From the NCBI GenBank assembly GCA_001898935.1, contig MKVT01000034.1, forward strand, positions 124,001-188,000: 64,000 nucleotides of DNA. The letters are read 5' to 3'. This document shows, in pieces, positions 44,025 through 54,169 of this stretch. The stretch is from Paludibacter sp. 47-17. Lineage in GTDB: Bacteria; Bacteroidota; Bacteroidia; Bacteroidales; Paludibacteraceae. The number at the start of each line of letters is the position of its first letter. Position 1 is the first letter of the stretch. The notes beneath the pieces were generated by a model, which was not told the DNA's origin, searched no databases, and saw only the letters and a list, made by a program, of their open reading frames with translations. The translations under genes and the position numbers were made by a program.

Positions 44025-45023
44025 ATGATTTCAAAACAACGATACTGGTTATTTATACCGGCAGTGTTGGCGCTGTTGATTTTTTTCATCCTGGATTTAA
44101 TGCTGGGAAGTATCGATATACCTTTCGGTGACTTTCTCGCGTTGCTCAACGGTAGTCATGAAAACACCATTTATCGTGAAATTCTTCTGAACTACAGGCT
44201 CCCCAAAGCCATTACAGCCGTCATTGCCGGTGCGTCGCTTTCTCTGTCGGGACTATTGATGCAAACCCTTTTCCGCAATCCGCTGGCCGATCCGTATATT
44301 TTAGGAGTAAGCTCGGGAGCCGGCTTAGGGGTGGCCATTACCCTGATGGCCGCGTCTTTTTTGCCGGCCGTTCTTATCAGTACCGGCTGGGGTACTGTAC
44401 TGGCAGCCGTAATAGGAGCATCGGCCATTTTATTATTGGTTATTCTGGTATCCTTCCGGTTGCATAATAATGTATCGTTGCTGATCGTAGGGATTATGTT
44501 CGGAACCATTGCCTCGTCGATCGTTAGCATACTGCAGAATTTTGCAAATCCCGATGCCATCAAATTGTATGTATTGTGGACATTTGGCAGTCTGAGCGCC
44601 GTCAATTGGGCGAATTTGCAGGTTCTAGCTCCTGTTTTTCTTATAGGAAGTACAGTAGCGTTTTGCCTGCACAAAAAATCGGATGGGCTTTTGTTAGGCG
44701 AAAACTACGCCAGGGGACTGGGCATCGATATTCAAACGACCCGGATTCTGATGGTACTCTCGACCGGTTTGCTGGCGGGCAGTGTGACGGCCTTCACCGG
44801 TCCCATTGCTTTTGTGGGTGTGGCCATACCCCACATCGCCCGGGGCTTGTTTAAAACTTCGGCACATAAAATACTGATGCCTGCCTCTTTCCTGTTGGGA
44901 GGAATATTGATATTGATATGTGATATAATTTCTCAGATTCCCGAATACACCTTACCGATCAACACCATCAGCGCTTTATTCGGCGCTCCGGTAATTATCT
45001 GGATAATATTAAAACGAACTTAA
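44025..45023 (+). CDS. FecCD/BtuC-family ABC transporter permease
   Basis: 332 residues with about ten membrane segments. YRLPKAITAVIAGASLSLSGLLMQTLFRNPLADPYILGVSSGAGLG is the family signature, and TGPIAFVGVAIPHIARGLF is the coupling region that contacts the ATPase. It imports an iron chelate, heme or cobalamin-type substrate. No binding protein or ATPase gene lies beside it, so the substrate and partners are unknown. The nth gene follows one base after the stop. Confidence 0.92.
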   Translation: MISKQRYWLFIPAVLALLIFFILDLMLGSIDIPFGDFLALLNGSHENTIYREILLNYRLPKAITAVIAGASLSLSGLLMQTLFRNPLADPYILGVSSGAGLGVAITLMAASFLPAVLISTGWGTVLAAVIGASAILLLVILVSFRLHNNVSLLIVGIMFGTIASSIVSILQNFANPDAIKLYVLWTFGSLSAVNWANLQVLAPVFLIGSTVAFCLHKKSDGLLLGENYARGLGIDIQTTRILMVLSTGLLAGSVTAFTGPIAFVGVAIPHIARGLFKTSAHKILMPASFLLGGILILICDIISQIPEYTLPINTISALFGAPVIIWIILKRT

Positions 45024-45024
45024 G

Positions 45025-45669
45025 ATGACTACAAAAGATCGCTATAAACACATCATTGCCTGGTTTGAAGAACACGTTCCGGTAGCCGAAACTGAATTGC
45101 ACCACGAAGATCCGTTTCAATTATTGGTCGCCGTGATTCTTTCGGCACAATGCACCGATAAACGGGTAAACATGGTCACTCCCGCTCTGTTCAAAGACTT
45201 TCCTACTGCCGAAGTGATGGCCGAGGCATCTCCTGAAGTACTTTTCGAATATATCAAATCGATTTCTTATCCGAACAATAAATCGAAGCATTTAGCCGGT
45301 ATGGCACGCAAACTCAGGGATGAATTCGGAGGAATAGTGCCCGAATCGATTGAAGAGTTGCAAAAACTGCCGGGGGTAGGACGCAAAACCGCCAATGTAA
45401 TCGCATCGGTCATTTACAACCAGCCAGCCATGGCTGTGGATACGCATGTATTCCGGGTAGCCGAGCGACTTGGCCTCACCACACATTCAAAAACTCCCCT
45501 GCAAACCGAATTAACACTCGTCAAGCACATCCCCGAGCATCTCATTCCCCGTGCACACCATTGGCTCATTTTGCATGGCCGCTATATATGCCAGGCCCGC
45601 AAACCCCTGTGCGAGGAATGCGGGCTCCGCCCCTGGTGCCGGATGTATCAGAAAAACGTTCGTTCGTAA
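45025..45669 (+). CDS. nth: Endonuclease III
   Basis: Base-excision repair glycosylase/AP lyase for oxidised pyrimidines. 214 residues. LLVAVILSAQCTDKRVNMVTPALF near residue 30, helix-hairpin-helix LPGVGRKTANVI with catalytic Lys, and VDTHVFRVAERLG with catalytic Asp. The C-terminal [4Fe-4S] cluster is ICQARKPLCEECGLRPWC (Cx6Cx2Cx5C). It is coupled to the FecCD permease gene and overlaps the convergent hydA gene by 22 bases. Confidence 0.97.
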   Translation: MTTKDRYKHIIAWFEEHVPVAETELHHEDPFQLLVAVILSAQCTDKRVNMVTPALFKDFPTAEVMAEASPEVLFEYIKSISYPNNKSKHLAGMARKLRDEFGGIVPESIEELQKLPGVGRKTANVIASVIYNQPAMAVDTHVFRVAERLGLTTHSKTPLQTELTLVKHIPEHLIPRAHHWLILHGRYICQARKPLCEECGLRPWCRMYQKNVRS

Positions 45670-47408
45670 TACTTCGTATGCAATAAATGATGCGAAAGAT
45701 CGCCGAGCGGTTCTTTCAAAAAATGATCGTAAAGATAAACGATTTCAGGATTCTCGTGCGATTTCCGGATGAATTTATGTGCATCTTCCGCATAGATCGA
45801 TTCGGCCCGTTTCCGACGAATCTCCTGATTCGTCGGAATGGGTTGCCCACCGCCTCCCAGGCAGCCCCCCGGACAAGTCATCACTTCAATAAACGCATAG
45901 GGAGAACTACCTTCTTCCACTTCTTCCAGCAATTTCCGTGCATTTGCAAGCGTATGCGCCACCGCCACCCTGATAGGGGTACCGTTTAAATCGATTTCGG
46001 CTTCACGAATTCCCTGAACACCACGAATACTTTTAAAATTCACATCGGGTAAGGTCTGTCCGGTATACACTTCATAAGCCGTGCGAAGAGCAGCTTCCAT
46101 AACACCGCCTGTGGCACCGAAAATCACAGCTGCGCCAGTGGAAGTACCCAGCGGATTATCAAATTCCTCCTCGGGTAACTGAATGAAATCAATTCCGGTT
46201 TCCTGAAACATGCGCCCCAGTTCGCGGGTAGTCAGCACATAATCCACATCAAAGAAACGATCGTTGGCATCAAGCTTCATTTTATCTTTCCAATATTCAA
46301 ACGCTCCATCCATTTCGGGTCGCTGAGCTTCGTACTTTTTAGCGGTACACGGCATCACCGACACTACGACCATGTTACGCGGATCGAGGTTCGTTTTTTC
46401 GGCATAATAGGTTTTAGCAATAGCTCCGAACATTTGCTGAGGCGACTTACAGCTGGAAAGATGTGGTAACGACGCGGGGAAAAAATGCTCGATAAACTTG
46501 ATCCATCCCGGCGAGCAGGAAGTAATCATCGGCAAACGGCCCCCGTTCTTAAGCCGGTGCAACAATTCGTTACCTTCTTCGATAATGGTGAGGTCGGCCG
46601 CAAAATCGGTGTCGAACACCTTCGAAAATCCCAGCCGACGCAAACCTGCCACCATTTTACCGGTTACCAGGCTGCCATAAGGCATACCCATCGCCTCTCC
46701 TATCCCTACTCTGACGGCCGGTGCCGTTTGTACAATCACCACCTTGTCGGGATCATGAATAGCCCTCCACACAGCAGGTACGTGATCTTTTTCGGTGATA
46801 GCACCGGTGGGACAAACCAACGCACACTGTCCGCAATTGGTACAAGCCACTACACCCAATCCCATCTCCATAAACGTTGAAATCTTGCTTCTCAACCCCC
46901 TGCCTGCAAAATCGATGGCTTTTACCGTCTGCATTTCACTGCATACAGCCACACAGCGTCCGCAAAGAATACATTTATCCGGATCACGTACCAGCGAAAA
47001 CGACGTATCGTCCTTTACCTGCGACACGGGTTTGGTACGCGGGAAACGCCGCTCCCGGATTCCGAATTCATAGGCGACGGTTTGTAGCTCGCAATGCTGA
47101 TTCCGGTCGCAGGTAAGACAATTATCGGGATGATTGGCCAGCAATAGTTCCACATTCATTTTCCGGGCCGACTGAATACGGGCACTCTGAGTTGTAATCT
47201 CCATGCCTTCAGCAGCTCGAGTGACACAGGAGCGCAACAGATTTCGAGCACCCTTCACTTCGACTACACACAGGCCACAGGACGCATTGGCCGAAACATC
47301 TTTCAGGTAACAAAGCGATGGGATTTTCACGCCGGCATAGCGGCATGCTTCCATAACAGTAAGTCCATCAGGAACTTCGGTTGCTATTGAATTTATTTTT
47401 AGTCGCAT
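45648..47408 (-). CDS. hydA: [FeFe] hydrogenase catalytic subunit HydA
   Basis: 586 residues. N-terminal [2Fe-2S] domain (Cys33, 44, 47, 61). His-ligated [4Fe-4S] motif (His93, Cys97, Cys100, Cys106). Two [4Fe-4S] motifs (Cys146/149/152/156 and Cys189/192/195/199). H-cluster motifs are all intact: TSCSPGW (Cys298), MPCTAKKYE (Cys354) and EVMTCPGGCLGGGGQP (Cys512, Cys516). The architecture matches the multimeric, bifurcating-type (A3) hydrogenases that use NADH and reduced ferredoxin together. No HydE/F/G maturases are in the window. It is the third gene of hydC-hydB/gltD-hydA, 12 bases after the fusion gene. Confidence 0.97.
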   Translation of the reverse strand: MRLKINSIATEVPDGLTVMEACRYAGVKIPSLCYLKDVSANASCGLCVVEVKGARNLLRSCVTRAAEGMEITTQSARIQSARKMNVELLLANHPDNCLTCDRNQHCELQTVAYEFGIRERRFPRTKPVSQVKDDTSFSLVRDPDKCILCGRCVAVCSEMQTVKAIDFAGRGLRSKISTFMEMGLGVVACTNCGQCALVCPTGAITEKDHVPAVWRAIHDPDKVVIVQTAPAVRVGIGEAMGMPYGSLVTGKMVAGLRRLGFSKVFDTDFAADLTIIEEGNELLHRLKNGGRLPMITSCSPGWIKFIEHFFPASLPHLSSCKSPQQMFGAIAKTYYAEKTNLDPRNMVVVSVMPCTAKKYEAQRPEMDGAFEYWKDKMKLDANDRFFDVDYVLTTRELGRMFQETGIDFIQLPEEEFDNPLGTSTGAAVIFGATGGVMEAALRTAYEVYTGQTLPDVNFKSIRGVQGIREAEIDLNGTPIRVAVAHTLANARKLLEEVEEGSSPYAFIEVMTCPGGCLGGGGQPIPTNQEIRRKRAESIYAEDAHKFIRKSHENPEIVYLYDHFLKEPLGDLSHHLLHTKYYERTFF

Positions 47409-47420
47409 GGTTATTATAAT

Positions 47421-50400
47421 TTAAAGGTGAACATCACATCGCAGACAACGATTTACCTCGGCACGCGCCTGCAACCCGGTGTATCCGCCATCTACTTCCA
47501 GGAAGTTCCGGTTACGATCTTTCACTGCCAGTTTGTAACTAACATTCTTTGGCGTTTTAACCGGATGAGGCGGAATTGTATTCCGGTAGACAAATCTCCG
47601 GAAAAGTCGATCGAATCGTTTTTGTCCCATTAAATATTCATCGATCGATGCAGCAGCCTTTTTTGCCATCCCCATCGCTTCGGCAGCCGTTGATGGTCCG
47701 GTAACGGCATCACCTCCTGCAAACACCTTGGGGAGGTTGGTTTGACCGGTAAAGGCGTTTATTTCAACTGTACCCGATCGACCTGTACTGATTTCGTCCA
47801 CTATGCTGTTGTCCACTCCCTCACCAATAGCCACCACTACAGCATCACAATCCAGGCGATCGAACTTTCCGGTAGCAATGGGTTTCCGGCGGCCCGACGC
47901 ATCGATACCTCCACAGGTCATCAACTCTATTTTCAGCCCCCGAACACGCCCCGCTGCATTAACAAGCACTTCCACCGGAGCCGACATAAACCGGAACTGA
48001 ATCTGTTCGGCTTCCGATTCGGCAATTTCGCTATGATTAGCAGGCATGGAACATTTGTCGCGTCGATAAACAATGGTAACCTCTTTGCCATAGCGCCATA
48101 AACTACGGGCAGCATCGATGGCAACATTACCGGCACCAACGACAGCCACTCTCCGGCCCATTTCCGGAAGCCTGCCTTCGGACAGTTGCCTTAAAAGCTC
48201 CGTCCCCGGAAAAACACCTTCAGCCTCCTCGCCGGGAATATTCAAGGGCAGTTCCTTCCAGGCACCAAATGCCAGGTACACAGCGTCAAAATCTCCTTTC
48301 AGCTCATGAAGCCGGAAGTCGGTCCCCAACCGTTTGCCCATCTCAAAACGAGCCCCCAGGCGTGCGATAAGCTCGGTTTCCTTATCGAGCACCTGGTGGG
48401 GCAAACGGTACTGAGGAATGCCGTAACGCAACACGCCGCCCGGTTTTTCGAACGCATCGTATATAGTAACGTCGTGACCCAGCCTCAGCAGGTAAAATGC
48501 CGCCGTCAGCCCGGCCGGTCCCGCTCCTACGATGGCAATTCGTTTGCCGGTCGAAGGTAGCTTTTCGTCCAGCAGTTTCTTGTAAATACGCTCCTCGTTG
48601 CCCAACTTATACATGGTATCGGCCAGGTAACGGTGCACCTCGCCCTGTGCCACCGGTTCGTCGAGCATATCGCGCCGGCAACGCATCTGGCAATGAAAAT
48701 GACAAATGCGCCCTATAGTACCCGGAAGCGGATTATCGCGTAAGGTAAGTTCAAAGGCATCCTCAATACGATCTTCCTTGATGAGTTCAATATAACCGGG
48801 AATATTCATGTGCATCGGGCACGAATTCTCACACAAGGCCATGAACAGACGTTCGCACACACCGGCATGACAGCGTTTTTCGATGATATGTTCCTCGTAT
48901 TCGTGGCGGAAATAACGTAAGGTCGTCAGTATCGGATTCGGTGCCGTTTGTCCGAGTCCACACAAAGCCGTATCTTTTATCGTACTGCTCAGCAGTTCCA
49001 ACATATTCAGGTCCGCCATCGTTCCCTGTCCGTTGCAGATACGAGTAAGCACAGCCAGTGCCTGCGATAACCCTTCACGACAAGGCGTACATTTCCCACA
49101 GGATTCAGCGGAGTTGAACTCCAGAAAATACCGGGCCACATCTACCATGCAGTTGTCCTGATCCATCACCACCATGCCACCCGAACCCATAATGGCTCCC
49201 AGCGAAGCCAGCGATTCATAATCCACAGCTGCTTTGAAATGAGCGGCCGGAATACAACCTCCCGACGGGCCACCCGTTTGTACCGCTTTAACACGTTTGG
49301 AAGTTCCGGTGCCTTCGCCAATATCGTACACGAACTGCTCCAGGCTGGTGCCCAATGGAACTTCAACCAAACCGGTATTTTTCACTTTACCGACGAGCGA
49401 GAATACCTTGGTACCCGGACTCTTCTCGGTGCCTGTCTGCAAAAACCAACCACTTCCTTTTTCAATGATCAGCGGTATATTGCACCAGGTTTCAACATTA
49501 TTGATATTGGTAGGACAGCCGTATAATCCTTTGGCGGCAGGATAAGGCGGGCGGGGCGCCGGGCGGCCGGCACGACCTTCGACAGACGCAATCAGAGCCG
49601 TTTCTTCCCCACAAACGAAGGCGCCGGCACCTTCCACTACCTCACACCGGAAACTAAAGCCCGAATTCATAATATTATCACCCATCAACCCCCGTGCTGC
49701 CGCTTGCTCGATAGCTAGTTTAAAGCGTTGTACAGCCAGCGGATATTCGGCGCGTACATAAGCTATCCCCAGGCTGGCTCCCATGGCATAGGCGCCAATC
49801 ATCATCCCTTCCAGCACCGAATGCGGATCGCTTTCAATTTCGTTGCGATTCATATAAGCTCCGGGATCTCCTTCGTCGGCATTGCATATAATGTACTTCT
49901 GAGGAGCCTGTTGTTGTAACATCAGCGACCATTTCACTCCGGTCGGAAAACCCGCACCTCCCCTTCCCCGCATTTTTGCAGCCGTCACTTCTTCAACAAC
50001 ATCGGCCGGACGCATCCCCTCCAACACATGCGCCAGCGAACGATAACCACCTATGGCAATATAGTCGTCGATACTCTCCGGATTGATAAAGCCTGCGTTG
50101 CGCAACACCAGTTTCTTCTGACCCTTGAAAAACGCCAGATCGTTCCACACCGGAATATTTCCGGGCGCTTTTCCATACTCAAAAAAAGCGGTATGATGAT
50201 CCCATTCCGGAATGCTGCATAAGATATGCCGCCGGTAAAACCTACCCTCGGCAAGCGAATCGAGCACCTGCTTTGCTATTTTCAGATTCACACGCCCGTA
50301 AACACGTAATGCCTCGCCGGGTAAATAAGCGATCACCAACGGTTCTGCAGCGCAAAATCCGAAACAACCTACAGGCTTGAGTTCAACGGCCAGCTTCCGG

Positions 50401-50549
50401 GAATTGATTGCTTGTTGAAGCAACTCATAAATACCGGCAGCACCGTTTCCGATTCCGCAGGTACCCATTCCCACGGTCAACATAGCCCGATCGGGAAGCA
50501 TCCGGCCTGTCGACTGCTCGCGCAACTTCTCTAATTCTTTCAGATTCAT
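47421..50549 (-). CDS. hydB: HydB (NuoF-like) subunit fused to a GltD/NfnB-like FAD oxidoreductase
   Basis: 1042 residues from ATG 50549; the frame continues upstream into hydC, which is not used. Residues of about 20-105 are a thioredoxin-like ferredoxin domain (VGMGTCGIGNGA, VGCFGFC). Residues of about 150-570 are the NuoF core: RGRGGAGFPTGVKW for FMN/NADH and SCGKCTPCREGL for the [4Fe-4S] cluster. HydB usually ends in two [4Fe-4S] ferredoxin motifs. Here these are replaced by the GltD-type Fe-S helix domain (NSCPMHMNIPGYI...CHFHCQMRC) and two Rossmann folds: AIVGAGPAGLTAAF for FAD and AVVGAGNVAIDAARS with VYRRDKCSMPA for NAD(P). It ends in VNRCLRCDVHL. It may couple NADH, NADPH, ferredoxin and H2 (inference). 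Confidence 0.93.
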   Translation of the reverse strand: MNLKELEKLREQSTGRMLPDRAMLTVGMGTCGIGNGAAGIYELLQQAINSRKLAVELKPVGCFGFCAAEPLVIAYLPGEALRVYGRVNLKIAKQVLDSLAEGRFYRRHILCSIPEWDHHTAFFEYGKAPGNIPVWNDLAFFKGQKKLVLRNAGFINPESIDDYIAIGGYRSLAHVLEGMRPADVVEEVTAAKMRGRGGAGFPTGVKWSLMLQQQAPQKYIICNADEGDPGAYMNRNEIESDPHSVLEGMMIGAYAMGASLGIAYVRAEYPLAVQRFKLAIEQAAARGLMGDNIMNSGFSFRCEVVEGAGAFVCGEETALIASVEGRAGRPAPRPPYPAAKGLYGCPTNINNVETWCNIPLIIEKGSGWFLQTGTEKSPGTKVFSLVGKVKNTGLVEVPLGTSLEQFVYDIGEGTGTSKRVKAVQTGGPSGGCIPAAHFKAAVDYESLASLGAIMGSGGMVVMDQDNCMVDVARYFLEFNSAESCGKCTPCREGLSQALAVLTRICNGQGTMADLNMLELLSSTIKDTALCGLGQTAPNPILTTLRYFRHEYEEHIIEKRCHAGVCERLFMALCENSCPMHMNIPGYIELIKEDRIEDAFELTLRDNPLPGTIGRICHFHCQMRCRRDMLDEPVAQGEVHRYLADTMYKLGNEERIYKKLLDEKLPSTGKRIAIVGAGPAGLTAAFYLLRLGHDVTIYDAFEKPGGVLRYGIPQYRLPHQVLDKETELIARLGARFEMGKRLGTDFRLHELKGDFDAVYLAFGAWKELPLNIPGEEAEGVFPGTELLRQLSEGRLPEMGRRVAVVGAGNVAIDAARSLWRYGKEVTIVYRRDKCSMPANHSEIAESEAEQIQFRFMSAPVEVLVNAAGRVRGLKIELMTCGGIDASGRRKPIATGKFDRLDCDAVVVAIGEGVDNSIVDEISTGRSGTVEINAFTGQTNLPKVFAGGDAVTGPSTAAEAMGMAKKAAASIDEYLMGQKRFDRLFRRFVYRNTIPPHPVKTPKNVSYKLAVKDRNRNFLEVDGGYTGLQARAEVNRCLRCDVHL

Positions 50550-50560
50550 GGCAATAAGTA

Positions 50561-51070
50561 TTAAAGTTTCTGATGCGAAAGTGTACGGAGAATCTTCAGC
50601 AACTGTTGAGCATTTACATAACTGTGAATAACCCCATCCACCGATACCACCGGCGATTGTGCACATTGACCAAAACAAGCCACCGTACGGATGGTGTATT
50701 CGTTATCGGGAGTAGTAAACGAAGGTTCTCCCTCGCCGGGATCGTACTGAAATCCCAGAATATGTCCCACATCGTTGAGCAATGCCCGTGAGCCTTTGGT
50801 ATGGCAGGCGGTACCGCGGCACACAATAATCGTATGCCGGCCCTGTGGTTTCAGGTTGAAAAACGAATAAAATGTTGCAACGCTGTACACCTGAGTCAGG
50901 GGTATATTCATTTTGCGCGACACAGCTGCTAAAGTTTCCGGCGGAAGAAATTTTAAGGGATTGGCCTCCTGAGCTTCTTCAAGTGCCGAGAGTAAATTGC
51001 CCGGCTTTCCGCGATACTTCTCAACAATGCTGTCGAGTACGGTATCTTCAAGTATCTGTACTGAAATCAT
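50561..51070 (-). CDS. hydC: NuoE-like [2Fe-2S] subunit HydC
   Basis: 169 residues of the thioredoxin-fold ferredoxin family. [2Fe-2S] ligands lie in CRGTACHTKGS and CFGQCAQSPVVSVDG. PLTQVYSVATFYSFFNLKPQG is the family core signature. It is the first gene of the hydrogenase operon, with 11 bases to hydB. No convincing promoter box was found in the 97 bases between it and the groEL terminator. Confidence 0.95.
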   Translation of the reverse strand: MISVQILEDTVLDSIVEKYRGKPGNLLSALEEAQEANPLKFLPPETLAAVSRKMNIPLTQVYSVATFYSFFNLKPQGRHTIIVCRGTACHTKGSRALLNDVGHILGFQYDPGEGEPSFTTPDNEYTIRTVACFGQCAQSPVVSVDGVIHSYVNAQQLLKILRTLSHQKL

Positions 51071-51161
51071 GTTTCTATAAACTTAAGGTTAACTACTTAC
51101 TTTCAATACATTAATGAAATAATTAAGCTTTATTTGCGGAATTATTTCCCTAATAAACAAC

Positions 51162-51200
51162 AAAAAAAATCTCCGGAAAGTTCTGGAACCTCCGGAGATT
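51162..51200 (-). terminator. Terminator of groES-groEL
   Basis: Perfect 10-bp stem (51168-51177 with 51191-51200); on the minus strand a run of eight T follows. It is 23 bases after the groEL stop. Confidence 0.92.
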
Positions 51201-51223
51201 AGCGCAATATTTAGGGAATCGGC

Positions 51224-52864
<1,641 letters not shown>

Positions 52865-52869
52865 TCAGA

Positions 52870-53139
52870 TTAAATGATTGCTAAAATATCAGATTGTCTC
52901 ATTATCAGGTATTTTTCACCTTCCCACTCCAGTTCGGTTCCGGCATATTTACCATAAAGAACGGTATTGCCAACGGCAACTACCATGGTTTCATCTTTGG
53001 TTCCGTTTCCTACTGCCAGTACTTCACCCTTGAGGGGTTTTTCTTTCGCCGAATCCGGAATAATGATTCCGCTGATGGTCTTTTCTTCCGCCGGTGCTGG
53101 CTTAATCAACACGCGGTCTGCTAATGGTTTGATATTCAT
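52870..53139 (-). CDS. groS: Co-chaperonin GroES
   Basis: 89 residues. [35 protein letters not shown] includes the mobile loop ([14 protein letters not shown]), and [19 protein letters not shown] is the typical C-terminus. First gene of groESL. There is no CIRCE element and no exact TAnnTTTG box upstream; see the findings for repeats in that region. Confidence 0.98.
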   Translation of the reverse strand: MNIKPLADRVLIKPAPAEEKTISGIIIPDSAKEKPLKGEVLAVGNGTKDETMVVAVGNTVLYGKYAGTELEWEGEKYLIMRQSDILAII

Positions 53140-53272
53140 ACTGATTCACTATTAAATTGTTAGTTTATTTTTAATTTGTCGGCAGCGCATATTCAGATTC
53201 TGTGCCAAAGCGCAATTCTGATTATATTGTCAGAATCAATCGTCCTGTGTCAGTCCGGGTACTGCCAGCTTG

Positions 53273-54169
53273 TCAGTCGCGCCGGGCAACCGTACATAAA
53301 TGTGCCAGCTTGTACCAATCGTACAACCGCAAAGAGGGATGGGCCGAGCTCAATTGCCAGCGAAGGAATGGACGCATTACTAAGCCGGTCAGGCTTACCA
53401 GGGTAATTAATCGTCTTTTTTTAAGCGATTCAAATGCTTTTAAAAGCTGCGAATCGTTTTTTAAAAACGGATAGTGGCCGGTACGGTATAACTTATACAA
53501 ATTAGCAACACTTTCTTCCGTCTTCTTCAGAAAGGTATAATTATCATCCAGCCCCTGGTGGATCAGCGTATTATCAATTCTGAAAAATGAAAAACCCGCC
53601 TCGTGCAACGCGTGACCAAACAGTGTGTCCTCGTGTCCGTAACCAGCTATACTTTCGTTAAACCGTATCGTTGAAACGATATTTTTTGAAATCAGGAAAT
53701 TGAACGTAGCGAAATTGTTAAAGGAAGTTTGCCGGTTGTGATACAATAAATTGGCTTCGCGCTTCCTCCCATAGGTCAAGCGGAGACTATACCGGGGATC
53801 GTCGAACGATTCATCGTAGGCAGTTCCCCCGATCACGATAACATCAGTCTCCCTGAAAAAATTGGCATACCGCCGTAAATAATCGTCGTGTTGTACTTCG
53901 GCGTCGCAATCCATATAAATAAGGTAGGGATAACGGGCCTCGTCGGCCAGCCGGTTCCGGGCAGCCGAACGTCCTATATTTTGTTCAAGCCTGATGTACC
54001 TGCAATTGTACCATCCGGCAATTCGGGTATTTTCTTCCAGGAATTTTTCTGATCCGTCTTCCAGTACAATAATCTCAAAATCAAGCATCAGCTCCAGCGC
54101 CTGGCGGTGTAAATCTCCCACCAGTTGCCTGATATCGGTATTATAAGTCGGAATAAGAACAGAATACAT
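53273..54169 (-). CDS. Family 2 glycosyltransferase
   Basis: 298 residues from ATG 54169, which overlaps the previous stop as TGATG. GT-A fold: YSVLIPTYNTDIRQLVGDLHRQ, EIIVLEDGSEKF, QNIGRSAARNRLADEA, and the metal-binding YMDCDAEVQ (DxD variant). The later GYGHEDTLFGHALHEAGFSF has the ED motif of many GT2 enzymes. It transfers a sugar from a nucleotide sugar, probably at the inner membrane for a surface polysaccharide. Translational coupling to the PKD lipoprotein is notable. Confidence 0.88.
   Translation of the reverse strand: MYSVLIPTYNTDIRQLVGDLHRQALELMLDFEIIVLEDGSEKFLEENTRIAGWYNCRYIRLEQNIGRSAARNRLADEARYPYLIYMDCDAEVQHDDYLRRYANFFRETDVIVIGGTAYDESFDDPRYSLRLTYGRKREANLLYHNRQTSFNNFATFNFLISKNIVSTIRFNESIAGYGHEDTLFGHALHEAGFSFFRIDNTLIHQGLDDNYTFLKKTEESVANLYKLYRTGHYPFLKNDSQLLKAFESLKKRRLITLVSLTGLVMRPFLRWQLSSAHPSLRLYDWYKLAHLCTVARRD

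Noticed and set aside
50550-50678. N-terminal extension of the HydB/GltD fusion
   Set aside because: It runs into the end of hydC in another frame and has no domain; ATG 50549 fits the 11-base spacing.
53180-53215. Sigma-54-like TGGCAC element upstream of groES
   Set aside because: TGGCAC is present on the minus strand, but the matching TTGC five bases further is not; it reads CTGA.
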